From the NCBI RefSeq assembly GCF_020886775.1, contig NZ_AP024525.1:434001-498000 (forward strand): DNA of 64,000 nucleotides. The letters are read 5' to 3'. Origin of the DNA: Sinomonas cyclohexanicum (GTDB lineage: Bacteria; Actinomycetota; Actinomycetes; Actinomycetales; Micrococcaceae). The notes beneath the pieces were generated by a model. The model was not told the DNA's origin. It saw only the letters and a program-made list of their open reading frames with translations, and did no database searches. Of the stretch, positions 22,074 to 30,820 are shown piece after piece. A program made the position numbers and the translations under genes. The first letter of the stretch is position 1; the number at the start of each line of letters is the position of its first letter.

Positions 22074-22861
22074 GGCGCAGTGTCTGGGGCGTCCTCCTAG
22101 GCACCCTCCTTGCCGTGCAGCTCACGTCGTGCGGCGGGACGACGACGGCGGGTGCGGGCGCGCCGTCGTCCTCATCCGGCGGCGGCCAGCGCACGATCAC
22201 GGTGTTCGCCGCCGCGTCCCTCAAGCAGACGTTCACGTCGCTGGGACAGCAGTTCCAGGCCGCGCACCCCGGCGTGACCGTCGCGTTCAGCTTCGCCGGG
22301 TCCTCGGACCTCGCAGCGCAGATCGCCAACGGGGCGCCCGCGGACGTGTTCGCGTCCGCGGACACCAAGAACATGGACAAGGTCACTGGCCCAGGGCTCG
22401 CCGACGGCGCAGCGAAGGACTTCGCGACCAACGTGCTCACCATCGCCGTCCGGCCCGGCAACCCGTCCGGCATCACCGGCCTCGCGGACTTGGCCAAGCC
22501 CGGAGTGAAGCTCGTGGACTGTGCGGCGCAGGTGCCGTGCGGGGCGGCGGCGCAGGCAGCGGCGAAAGCCGCGGGCGTGAACCTCACGCCGGTGTCCGAG
22601 GAGTCCAACGTGACCGACGTGCTCGGCAAGGTGATCTCCGGGGAGGCCGACGCGGGGCTCGTCTACGTCACGGACGTCAAGGGCGCCGCCGGGAAGGTGG
22701 ACGGGGTGGCGTTCCCCGAGTCCTCGGCGGCCGTGAACCACTACCCGGTCGCGGTGCTGCGCGACTCGAAGGACAAGGACACGGCCCGCGCGTTCGTCGA
22801 GTACGTCTCTGGGGCCGAGGGGCGGAAGGTCCTGGGCGATGCCGGCTTCGGCGCCCCATGA
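22070..22861 (+). CDS. modA: Molybdate-binding lipoprotein ModA
   Basis: 263-residue periplasmic-type binding protein: lipobox LTSC, then [41 protein letters not shown] and the C-terminal [19 protein letters not shown], all typical of ModA. It captures molybdate (or tungstate) for ModBC. GTG 22070 overlaps the stop of the HTH-TOBE gene. Confidence 0.93.
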   Translation: MRRSVWGVLLGTLLAVQLTSCGGTTTAGAGAPSSSSGGGQRTITVFAAASLKQTFTSLGQQFQAAHPGVTVAFSFAGSSDLAAQIANGAPADVFASADTKNMDKVTGPGLADGAAKDFATNVLTIAVRPGNPSGITGLADLAKPGVKLVDCAAQVPCGAAAQAAAKAAGVNLTPVSEESNVTDVLGKVISGEADAGLVYVTDVKGAAGKVDGVAFPESSAAVNHYPVAVLRDSKDKDTARAFVEYVSGAEGRKVLGDAGFGAP

Positions 22862-23681
22862 CCCGTCTGGGAGTCACCTCCTGAAGGGCGCCTCCCGTGG
22901 GTTCACTGGCCTCCCGAGCTGGATCTGGGTGCCGGCCGTGGTGGGGGCGCTGTTCGTCGTCGTTCCCCTGGTGGGGATCCTCGCGAGGGTCGACTGGGTG
23001 CACTTCATCCCGCTGGTCACCTCCGACTCGTCCCTGGCCGCGCTCCGCCTGAGCCTGACGACCGCGGCGGCGAGCACCGCCGTCGTGCTCCTCCTGGGCG
23101 TGCCGATGGCGATGGCCCTCGCGCGCGGCAACGTCCCCGGGCTGCGGCTGGTGCGCGCGCTCGTGCTGCTGCCGCTCGTGCTGCCGCCGGTGGTGGGCGG
23201 CCTCGCGCTGCTGTACACGTTTGGGAGGCTCGGGCTCGTGGGGCGGTGGCTCGACGTGGCCGGGGTCCAGATCGCGTTCACCACTGCCGCCGTGGTGATG
23301 GCGCAGGCGTTCGTGTCGCTGCCGTTCCTCGTCGTCTCGCTCGAGGGGTCGCTGCGCACGGCGGGCGGACGGTACGAGGCCGTCGCGGCGACGCTCGGCG
23401 CGTCCCCGACCCACGCGTTCCGGCGGGTGAGCCTGCCGCTCGTGCTGCCGGGGCTCGCGTCCGGACTCGTGCTCGCATTCGCGCGCTCCCTCGGCGAGTT
23501 CGGGGCCACCCTGACGTTCGCGGGCAGCCTCCAGGGTGTCACGCGGACGCTGCCGCTCGAGGTGTACCTGCAGCGCGAGACCGATCCGGACGCCGCCGTC
23601 GCCCTGGCGCTCGTGCTCGTCGCGGTGGCTGCCGCCGTGGTGGGGCTCGCGTATGGGCGCCGGGCCGGGGGTGCCCGGTGA
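22839..23681 (+). CDS. modB: Molybdate ABC transporter permease ModB
   Basis: 280 residues with five to six membrane segments and the permease loop [20 protein letters not shown], followed by [16 protein letters not shown], a hallmark of ModB/CysT permeases. The only good start, ATG 22839, lies inside modA, a 23-bp overlap. The first about 20 codons are encoded by a copy of a short dispersed repeat (22873-22902), so the N-terminal tail ([15 protein letters not shown]) may be a late addition. Confidence 0.9.
   Translation: MPASAPHDPSGSHLLKGASRGFTGLPSWIWVPAVVGALFVVVPLVGILARVDWVHFIPLVTSDSSLAALRLSLTTAAASTAVVLLLGVPMAMALARGNVPGLRLVRALVLLPLVLPPVVGGLALLYTFGRLGLVGRWLDVAGVQIAFTTAAVVMAQAFVSLPFLVVSLEGSLRTAGGRYEAVAATLGASPTHAFRRVSLPLVLPGLASGLVLAFARSLGEFGATLTFAGSLQGVTRTLPLEVYLQRETDPDAAVALALVLVAVAAAVVGLAYGRRAGGAR
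22873..22902. repeat. Dispersed 30-bp repeat inside the start of modB
   Basis: GTCACCTCCTGAAGG plus the following CTCCCGTGGGT region matches 46916-46945 at 27 of 30 positions. Here it lies across the modA stop/modB N-terminus rather than in a spacer. Confidence 0.7.
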
Positions 23682-24781
23682 GCGCGCTCCTCGCCGACGC
23701 TCTCCTGACGGTCGACGCCGGCCTCGCGGCACGCGGCGTCCGCCTCGCCGTGCGCGTCGCGGACGGCGAGACCGTCGCCGTGATGGGGCCCAACGGGGCC
23801 GGGAAGTCGACGCTGTTCGGGCTGTGCTCGGGGCTCCTGCGCCCGGACTCCGGGGCCGTGACGCTGGGCGGCCGCGTCCTCGCCGACGCCCGGGGCACGT
23901 GGGTCCCGCCGCACCGGCGCGGCGTGGCGCTGCTCGCGCAGGAGCCGCTCCTGTTCCCGCACCTGTCCGTCCTGGAGAACGTCGCGTTCGCGCCGCGTGC
24001 CGCCGGGGCGTCCCGCTCCGTGTCGAGGGCCGCCGCCGAGCGGTGGCTGACCGAGGTCGACGCCACCGACCTCGCCGGCCGCCGCCCCGCCCAGCTCTCG
24101 GGCGGGCAGGCGCAGCGCGTCGCGATCGCCCGGGCGCTCGCGGCCGAGCCACGGGTCCTGCTGCTGGACGAGCCGTTCGCCGCCCTCGACGTCGCCGCGG
24201 CCCCGGCCCTCCGCCGGCTCCTCCGGCGCGTCCTCGCGGACCGAACCGCGCTCGTCGTGACGCACGAGCCCCTCGACGCCCACCTCCTGGCCGACCGCGT
24301 CGTGGTCCTCGAAGGCGGGCGCGTCGCCGAGTCCGGGCCCACGGCCGAGCTCCTCGAACGGCCCCGGAGCCGCTTCGCCGCGGGGCTCGCGGGGCTCAAC
24401 TTCCTGCGCGGGCGCGTCGACGGGCGCACGACGACGCCGGGTCACCTCGCCGTTGACGGGCTCGGAGACGTGTCCGGTTCGGTCCCCGGCGGCGCGGACG
24501 CGCCGGGGCCCGGCGAGGAGGGCCTGGCCGTGTTCCGGCCCGCCGACGTCTCGGTGTTCCGGCGGGACGAGGCGCCGCACGGTTCGCCGCGGAACGCGTG
24601 GGGCGCCGTGGTGCGGGAACTTGAGCCGCGCGGTCCACAAGTGCGGGTGCACTGCGACGCCGGAGGCCACGTGATCGTTGCGGACCTGACCCCGGCGGCC
24701 GCGGCCGAGCTCAACCTGGGACCGGGGGCCGCCGTCGTGCTCGTGGCGAAGGCCGCCGCGGTGAGCGTCTACGGCGCCTGA
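23678..24781 (+). CDS. modC: Molybdate ABC transporter ATPase ModC
   Basis: 367 residues. ATPase domain: Walker [10 protein letters not shown] near residue 38, Q-loop LLAQEP, signature [15 protein letters not shown], Walker B VLLLDEPF, and switch VVTHEP. The C-terminal quarter is a TOBE-type molybdate domain ([17 protein letters not shown]). GTG 23678 overlaps the modB stop. It completes the molybdate importer. Confidence 0.93.
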   Translation: MSALLADALLTVDAGLAARGVRLAVRVADGETVAVMGPNGAGKSTLFGLCSGLLRPDSGAVTLGGRVLADARGTWVPPHRRGVALLAQEPLLFPHLSVLENVAFAPRAAGASRSVSRAAAERWLTEVDATDLAGRRPAQLSGGQAQRVAIARALAAEPRVLLLDEPFAALDVAAAPALRRLLRRVLADRTALVVTHEPLDAHLLADRVVVLEGGRVAESGPTAELLERPRSRFAAGLAGLNFLRGRVDGRTTTPGHLAVDGLGDVSGSVPGGADAPGPGEEGLAVFRPADVSVFRRDEAPHGSPRNAWGAVVRELEPRGPQVRVHCDAGGHVIVADLTPAAAAELNLGPGAAVVLVAKAAAVSVYGA

Positions 24782-24884
24782 GGCGGGTGCTGTTCGTTTC
24801 ACCCACGAGGGGTCCGGGTATCTTCTGGGCCGTGTGGCCGGGGCAGCCCCGATGCCGCAATACACGGACAGGAGCGTTGACACG

Positions 24885-26072
24885 GTGATCTCCGGGCAGC
24901 AAGACATTCCTGCTTCCGCCGGCCCCAACCCGACGGAGGGCCTCGAAAGCATCCTGTCCAGCGAGAGCGCAGCGGGGAAGCCGGCCGTCGAGCCAGTTCC
25001 CGGGGGCAGCCCCGGGCGCCGTCGGCCGCTCCGCATCGCGGCAGTCGCCCTCGGCGTCATCGTCGTCGTCACGATCGCCGCATCGGTCCTGGTCGCGCTG
25101 GTGCTGCGGTCCGCCCTGAAGATGGACCGCGTCACCGACTACCCGGGCCCGGGCACCGGGGAAGTGCACATCAGCGTGCAGAAGGGGACCGCCGCCCTGG
25201 CGGTGGCGCAGGACCTTGTGCAGGAAGGTGTCGTCGCTGACGCCGATACCTTCATGCGGGACTTCGCCCAGACCGGCGCAACGATCAGCCCCGGCGACTT
25301 CACCTTCAAGAAGGAGATGAAGTCGTCCGACGCCGCGCAGATCCTCGCGGGCAACTCGGGCGACAAGGTCGTCTACATCGCCTTGAGCGCCGGGATGCGC
25401 GTCGGCGAGTCGCTCGACGCCATTGCCAAGGCCTCGTCAACGGACAGGAAGGACCTCGAGGCGCTCAACAGCAAGCCGGGCGACTTCGGCCTGCCGGCCG
25501 GTGCAAAGAGCCTTGAGGGCTATCTGGCACCCGGGGAGTACAGGTTCCCGGTCGGCACCTCGGCCAAGGACATCGTGGCCAAGCTCGTCGCGACCACGGT
25601 GGATGAACTCAAGCAGGACGGCATCACCGATCCCGCCCAGCAGTACCAGGTGCTCACGGTAGCGAGCATTGTCCAGGCCGAGGGCGGACGGGCCGACTAC
25701 GGCAACGTGGCCGGAGCCATCGACAACCGGCTCAAGCCGAATGACCAGACCGGCGGGCTCCTCCAGTCCGACGCGACTGTCACCTACGGTCTCAGCACCA
25801 AGACCGTCCAGCTCACCGACGCCCAGAAGCAGGACGCGAACAACCCGTACAACACCTACGTGCACCCCGGGCTTCCGCCGGGGCCTATCGGCTCGCCCGG
25901 CGCGAAGGCAGTCGCCGCGGCGGCGCACCCGACCCCCAACGACTACCTGTACTGGGTGACGGTCAACCTCGACACGGGCGAGACGAAGTTCGCCAAGACC
26001 TACGCCGAGCATCAGGCCAACGTGGCCCAGTACGAGCAGTGGTGCAACGCCAACCCCGGCAAGTGCTCCTAG
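24885..26072 (+). CDS. mltG: Endolytic murein transglycosylase MltG (YceG family)
   Basis: Cuts nascent glycan strands at the outer membrane face and ends their elongation. A cytoplasmic tail of about 45 residues, one membrane helix (LRIAAVALGVIVVVTIAASV), then the YceG domain with the catalytic Glu in VASIVQAEGG, plus LLQSDATVTYGL and NTYVHPGLPPGPIGSPG. GTG 24885 has AGGAG 10 nt upstream; ATG 24852 and GTG 24834 are in-frame alternatives. The usual neighbours ruvX and aroE are absent, so this could be an extra copy. Confidence 0.87.
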   Translation: MISGQQDIPASAGPNPTEGLESILSSESAAGKPAVEPVPGGSPGRRRPLRIAAVALGVIVVVTIAASVLVALVLRSALKMDRVTDYPGPGTGEVHISVQKGTAALAVAQDLVQEGVVADADTFMRDFAQTGATISPGDFTFKKEMKSSDAAQILAGNSGDKVVYIALSAGMRVGESLDAIAKASSTDRKDLEALNSKPGDFGLPAGAKSLEGYLAPGEYRFPVGTSAKDIVAKLVATTVDELKQDGITDPAQQYQVLTVASIVQAEGGRADYGNVAGAIDNRLKPNDQTGGLLQSDATVTYGLSTKTVQLTDAQKQDANNPYNTYVHPGLPPGPIGSPGAKAVAAAAHPTPNDYLYWVTVNLDTGETKFAKTYAEHQANVAQYEQWCNANPGKCS

Positions 26073-26091
26073 CCGCGGCTAGGCTGGCAGG

Positions 26092-26778
26092 GTGAGCGAA
26101 GAGCGCGAGGAGGCCGGCGCCGTCGTGCGCCAGGAGCACAGCGGGGCGCACCATTCAGCGCATCAGGTGGGCGTGGGCCCGTGGAAGGGCATGTGGCCCG
26201 AGGGTGACCAGTGGGACCCCGAACTGCTCGCGCACGGCGACCGCCGCAACGTCCTGGACAAGTACCGGTACTGGACGCACGAGGCGATCGTCGCCGAGCT
26301 GGACACGCGCCGGCATGAGTTCCACGTGGCGATCGAGAACTGGCAGCACGATCTTAACATCGGCACGGTCGTGCGCACCGCGAACGCGTTCCTCGCCCGA
26401 GAGGTGCACATCATCGGACGACGGCGCTGGAACCGTCGCGGGGCGATGGTCACCGACCGCTACCAGCACGTGCGGCACCACGCGACGGTGGAGGAGTTCG
26501 TCGAGTGGGCGCGGGGCGAGGACCTCCCGATCCTGGGCGTGGACATCTTCCCGGACTCCGTGCCCTTGGAGACGTACGAGCTTCCCCGGCGGTGCGTCCT
26601 GGTGTTCGGGCAGGAGGGACCCGGCCTGACCCCCGAGGTGCACGGCGCCGCGGAGGCGACACTCTCGATCGAGCAGTTCGGGTCGACGCGGTCCATCAAT
26701 GCGGCGTCTGCGGCCGCGATCGCGATGCACGCGTGGGTGCGGCGGTGGGTGTTCGGGCAGGTGGCAAGCGCCGGCTGA
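26092..26778 (+). CDS. SpoU/TrmH-family RNA 2'-O-methyltransferase
   Basis: 228 residues. The SPOUT trefoil-knot motifs are seen: NIGTVVRTANAF (motif 1, catalytic Arg), FGQEGPGLTPEV (motif 2) and IEQFGSTRSINAASAAAIAMH-like motif 3. It methylates tRNA or rRNA ribose using S-adenosylmethionine; the target nucleotide is not predictable. GTG start; the N-terminal 40 residues are variable and contain the GGCGCCGTCGTGCGC motif in coding sequence. Confidence 0.9.
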   Translation: MSEEREEAGAVVRQEHSGAHHSAHQVGVGPWKGMWPEGDQWDPELLAHGDRRNVLDKYRYWTHEAIVAELDTRRHEFHVAIENWQHDLNIGTVVRTANAFLAREVHIIGRRRWNRRGAMVTDRYQHVRHHATVEEFVEWARGEDLPILGVDIFPDSVPLETYELPRRCVLVFGQEGPGLTPEVHGAAEATLSIEQFGSTRSINAASAAAIAMHAWVRRWVFGQVASAG

Positions 26779-26806
26779 GCGAAGCCGACATGCTCGGCCG
26801 TGGGTT

Positions 26807-26837
26807 GTCACGGATCAAACGCGCTCGGATCCGTGAC
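26807..26837 (+). terminator. Hairpin after the SpoU methyltransferase gene
   Basis: GTCACGGATC (26807-26816) pairs perfectly with GATCCGTGAC (26828-26837), 11-nt loop. The rest of the 223-bp spacer to 27002 shows no convincing gene. Confidence 0.7.
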
Positions 26838-27001
26838 GCGACGCCGGTCATGCTCGGCTTGGCGGTGCCCGTTTGACGGGACGCACGACGCCGCAGGGTC
26901 ACCCCCGCTGGTGCCCGGCACCTTGGCCCGTCGGGCCACGTTGCGCCTTCGATCGGAGCGTCGTTGTCAATTCTTGCTGCGCCCGCCGACTCGACCAGAG
27001 C

Positions 27002-27376
27002 TCAGCGAAATGCGGGCCGGAAACGCAGCGCGGACCACGTCTCGTCGAGGGAGACCTGGCGCACCGGATCAGCGCCGAGGGCGGTCATCTCCCTGGCGAG
27101 AATGTCTCTGTTGAGGTCCGTCCCGAGCTTCCTCGCCTTCGGGTACGCGACCCACGCGAGCCGGTCCTCGTGCGCGGCCCGCACGGCGGTCTCGCCGCGG
27201 GCGGCGAGCTCGTCGCGGTTGGTGACGTAGAGCACGACGGCGGCGGCAGCCCCGGCGTCGTCAGTCGCCTCGAAGGGGCCCACCAGCGCGGGCGCGGTGG
27301 CCGGAGCGTTCACGATGGCGACCGTCATGCCGCGTCGGATCTGCAGCTTCTCCCAGAGTTCCACGCGGCCATTCAA
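27002..27376 (-). CDS. Conserved hypothetical protein, 124 residues
   Basis: No confident family name. The sequence has an alternating beta/alpha look (RGMTVAIVNAP, AAAVVLYVTNRDEL) and ends with VSLDETWSALRFRPAF, an ending also known from small actinobacterial proteins of unknown role. TTG 27376 overlaps the stop of the DUF1905 gene, which supports coupled expression; a downstream GTG at 27364 is the alternative start. Cytoplasmic, no membrane segment. Confidence 0.7.
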   Translation of the reverse strand: MNGRVELWEKLQIRRGMTVAIVNAPATAPALVGPFEATDDAGAAAAVVLYVTNRDELAARGETAVRAAHEDRLAWVAYPKARKLGTDLNRDILAREMTALGADPVRQVSLDETWSALRFRPAFR

Positions 27377-27660
27377 TCACCGAGCGTGAGCGAGATCGGG
27401 ACGACGTCGCCCACGTCTACGCGCTCTGCATCGCGGAACGCCTTGCGCAGCGGCACGAGGTAGCGGCCGTCCTTGGGCATGAGCGCCGTGGTCCATGCGG
27501 ATCCGCCCAGGCGCACGCCCACTGGGATGCAGCCCCAGCCGTAGGTGAGCTCGCGGGAGACGTCGTGGATCTCGTCCGACTCCTCGGCTGGCACCTGCAC
27601 GAACACGAACGGCGCCGGGCCCCGCCACTCGATCACGTCACCATCGAAGCGCAGCTCCAT
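27373..27660 (-). CDS. DUF1905 domain protein
   Basis: 95-residue single-domain protein with the DUF1905 pattern: FDGDVIEWRGPAPFVFVQVP, YGWGCIPVGVRLGGSAWTTA and LMPKDGRYLVPLRKAFRDAE. Biochemical role unknown for the family. It leads a two-gene unit with the 124-residue protein. Confidence 0.85.
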   Translation of the reverse strand: MELRFDGDVIEWRGPAPFVFVQVPAEESDEIHDVSRELTYGWGCIPVGVRLGGSAWTTALMPKDGRYLVPLRKAFRDAERVDVGDVVPISLTLGD

Positions 27661-27826
27661 CAGTCCAGTATGGCGCGGCGGTCTCGACGCCGTGGCGTAA
27701 CAGAATATGTCGCACGATCGGATGTCCGCTCCGTCTGTACACGCACTTGTCAGGCAGCTGTAATTTCACAGGTAGGGCATTTCATACAAGTCAATACCCA
27801 TGAAATCGCCAGAACCGGAGTGCGCC

Positions 27827-30820
27827 ATGTCCGCGAACAATGACTCCCTTTTCCCCGGTGTCCTACACCGGGGGATTGTCCACAAGCTTGAGCCCGGAGT
27901 CGAGGCGGCCGGCGGGGAGCTCACCTTCTCCCCGGACTACACCGTGACGAGCACTGACGACGACGGCGGCCGCGTGCTCACGGGCGTCGAAGTCATCCTG
28001 GTCTTCTGGGGAAGCTTCTGGAGCACGACGCCGCCCCCGTCCCCGTCCCGTGCCCAGTACGAGCAGGCCATGGAGGGAATCGTGACCGGCCCCTACATGA
28101 CCGGTCTGGGCCAGTACCGCGGGGTGGGTCCGGGAAGCATCGTCTTCAGCGAGATCTTCGACGGGACGAGCCCGGCCAACAACTACACGGACGCCGACGT
28201 CGTCGCGATGCTCAAGGGCCGGTTCGCGAACAATGCCTCGATGCCGAAGCCCGCCGCTGGCCACAACCGGTTCTACGCCGTGATCGTGCCCCAAGGCGTC
28301 AGCAACAGCCTGACGCAGTTCGCGGGGCAGCACCAGAGCCTCACCTACAACGGCCACACTGCGTACTACGCCTGGGTGGACAACACAGGGTCGCTGACGG
28401 GCAGCAACTCGACAACCAAGGTCTTCTCCCATGAGCTCGTCGAGGCCTGCACGAACCCGGACGTCGACACGTCGAACAACTCGATCCTCGTCCAGGGCAC
28501 CAAGCCGGGAGGGGGAACCGTCAAGAACGACGAGATCGGCGACACGTGCAACGGCGAGTTCGCCACCGTGGACATGAACGGGATCACCTGCTCGGTCCAG
28601 AGCTACTGGAGCAAGTCGGACAACACCTGTGTGCTCCCGCTCGGCTCAGTGTCCTTCTGGGTGGACAAGGACACATTCGGCAAGGACGAGGTCCAAGACC
28701 TCATCAGCACGACAGGCGGCAGGGTCGAGAATGCGTTCTGGCTCGTAGTGGAGGGCTTCAGCCAGACGACGTTCGGCTCCCTCAACGTGTCGACGCCGAC
28801 GCCGACGGGCCCCTTCGCCGGGATTCCCGGGGTGACAATCGCACCGAACGGTGCCGTCGACTTCGAGAACGCCGCACAACCTGACGAGCAGCAGCGCATC
28901 CGGGTCGCTTTCGACATCACGTTCTCTGCCTCGTCGCTCGCCTCCTTCCCCACAGCCGGGAGTCAGACCTACGCACTGGACGCCTACCTCGCGACCGACG
29001 GCGCGAAGGTGCCTTCCACAGACACCTCGACCCTTTTCGAGCTCGTCGCGGGAGCCGACCCATACTTCGCCAACATCGACCCGGCCCAGGGCAATGTCTT
29101 CTACTTGAGCCAAGACTTGCGGGTGTTCACGGCGACGCCGGCCCTGAACGGGACACCCGTGCCGGGAGGCCCGGCATTCCTCGCCGACAGCACCTCCGGG
29201 GCCTACGGCTACATCCAGGCGCTGCTGACGTGGCTCAATGCGACGTACTCGAACCCCGCGGGGGTCGACCCGTTCGCCACAGCACTCCCCGGGCAGGGCT
29301 CCGCACTTGAAGGGGACTCGTCCGTCACTCCCTTCACGTTGGACCTCAACCACTTTCCTCCAAGGGCAGACAGGAACTACCAGTTCGCGGTCGCCCGAGT
29401 GCGCATGCGCGGTTCCTCCGGTGCGGCCGGCGCCGCGAATGGGGTGCGGACCTTCTTCCGGCTGTGGTCTTCCCAGACCGCGGACACGGACTACCAGACG
29501 GCCTCGACGTACCCGAGCGTGACGGACGCGAATGGACTCCCGGCCTCACCGCAGGTCGGGGCAGGGCACACGACCCTGCCCTTCTTCGCCTCCGGCAATC
29601 TGGGAGCGAATAGCGACTACGGCGCCGGCGGCGCGAACACGCGCGACCTGGTGATTCCCGCGGGCGAGGACAGCGTCTGGGCCTACTTCGGGTGCTTCCT
29701 GAACATCTACGACGCGTCCTACGTCATCGACGGACGCACCGTCCAAGGCTGGCTGAACGGCACCCACCACTGCCTGGTCGCCCAGATCGCGTACGACGGC
29801 GCGCCTATCTTCGGCGGGGCAACGCCCGAGGGCTCGGACAAGCTCGCGCAGCGCAACCTGCAGGTCACCCATTCCGACAACCCAGGGCCGGCGTCCGCGC
29901 ACCGCATCCCGCAGACGTTCGACCTGCGGCCCAGCCCGCTGGGGGCGATCGACGGCGTCGACGAACTCATGGTCGACTGGGGCGGGATTCCCCCGGGAAG
30001 CACCGCCTCGATCTTCTGGCCCCAGGTCGACTCGGACCAGGTCCTTGCCCTCGCGGCCGAGCGGCATCCCACGCACGGCCTCTCGGCGGACGGCCCGCAC
30101 GCGATCCGCTGCGCCGTGACCGGCGGCGTCTCATACATTCCCATACCGGCCGCGGCGGGCGAGAACTTCGCCGGCCTGCTGACGGTCGACCTCCCGACCA
30201 CCGTGACCGTGGGAGACGAGTTCGACGTCGTGGTGCGCCGCCTAGGCCACAAGGCGAACCGGATCCTGGAGTTCCGTGAGGGCGGGGAGCCGCGAGAGCC
30301 AGCCGGCGAGCGGCCCGCAACCCGCGGCGGCGACACCTGGCGGTACGTCGTCGGAACGTTCTCCGTGAAGATCCCGGTGGCTACGGCCGAGACGATGCTG
30401 CTGCCCGAGGAGAACACCCTCGCCATCCTGCGCTGGCGACTCGGCCAGCTCGCTCCGGACGACCGCTGGCACCCGGTCCTCGAGCGCTACGTCGAGTACC
30501 TTGCGGGCAGGGTCGCGGGTCTGGGCGGAGACCCTGACACGATCCTTCCCTCGCAGACCGGAGTCCCGGTCCGCGGCAAGGAGCCGTGCGGCGACATGCT
30601 AGAGCACACCGGACGCGTCGAGGAGGTTCTCTTCGACTGCCACGGGCGCATCGAGGGCTTCCTCCTCCTTGGCTGCTGCGACGAGCGGCATCGCTACGCC
30701 ACCCGGGATCCGGGGCTCGGGAAGCTGATCCTGCGCGCCTGCCGAGAGCGCCTCGACCTCGTGGTGCTCTCGCCGCTGCACCGCCAGAATGAGGTGGTGC
30801 GCATCATCGTGCGGGGATGA
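27827..30820 (+). CDS. Large modular protein with HELVEA metalloprotease-like motif, 997 residues
   Basis: No signal peptide or membrane segment. Residues 1-280: an alpha/beta start (GVEVILVFWGSFW) and a zincin-like motif H202-E203-xx-E206 in FSHELVEACTNPD, followed by EIGDTC and SYWSKSDNTCV. Residues 280-830: beta-rich, unassigned, containing repeated Thr/Ser/Pro segments. Residues 840-920: VGTFSVKIPV and LAILRWRLGQL, then YVEYLAGRVAGLGGDPDTI. Residues 930-997: a small Cys-containing module (VEEVLFDCHGRIEGFLLLGC). The last two modules recall pieces found in many large bacterial proteins of unknown role. ATG 27827 has CCGGAG upstream; ATG 27800 is the alternative. Its end overlaps the convergent oxidase gene by 17 bp. 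Confidence 0.75.
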   Translation: MSANNDSLFPGVLHRGIVHKLEPGVEAAGGELTFSPDYTVTSTDDDGGRVLTGVEVILVFWGSFWSTTPPPSPSRAQYEQAMEGIVTGPYMTGLGQYRGVGPGSIVFSEIFDGTSPANNYTDADVVAMLKGRFANNASMPKPAAGHNRFYAVIVPQGVSNSLTQFAGQHQSLTYNGHTAYYAWVDNTGSLTGSNSTTKVFSHELVEACTNPDVDTSNNSILVQGTKPGGGTVKNDEIGDTCNGEFATVDMNGITCSVQSYWSKSDNTCVLPLGSVSFWVDKDTFGKDEVQDLISTTGGRVENAFWLVVEGFSQTTFGSLNVSTPTPTGPFAGIPGVTIAPNGAVDFENAAQPDEQQRIRVAFDITFSASSLASFPTAGSQTYALDAYLATDGAKVPSTDTSTLFELVAGADPYFANIDPAQGNVFYLSQDLRVFTATPALNGTPVPGGPAFLADSTSGAYGYIQALLTWLNATYSNPAGVDPFATALPGQGSALEGDSSVTPFTLDLNHFPPRADRNYQFAVARVRMRGSSGAAGAANGVRTFFRLWSSQTADTDYQTASTYPSVTDANGLPASPQVGAGHTTLPFFASGNLGANSDYGAGGANTRDLVIPAGEDSVWAYFGCFLNIYDASYVIDGRTVQGWLNGTHHCLVAQIAYDGAPIFGGATPEGSDKLAQRNLQVTHSDNPGPASAHRIPQTFDLRPSPLGAIDGVDELMVDWGGIPPGSTASIFWPQVDSDQVLALAAERHPTHGLSADGPHAIRCAVTGGVSYIPIPAAAGENFAGLLTVDLPTTVTVGDEFDVVVRRLGHKANRILEFREGGEPREPAGERPATRGGDTWRYVVGTFSVKIPVATAETMLLPEENTLAILRWRLGQLAPDDRWHPVLERYVEYLAGRVAGLGGDPDTILPSQTGVPVRGKEPCGDMLEHTGRVEEVLFDCHGRIEGFLLLGCCDERHRYATRDPGLGKLILRACRERLDLVVLSPLHRQNEVVRIIVRG

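Noticed and set aside
22874-25135. 753-codon reverse-strand ORF over modB, modC and mltG
   Set aside because: Long only because stop codons are rare in this GC content; composition is that of an antisense shadow.
27661-27826. TTGTCA near 27750 as part of a promoter for the 997-residue protein gene
   Set aside because: No acceptable -10 hexamer at 16-18 bp; the spacer is relatively AT-rich but nothing firm can be named.
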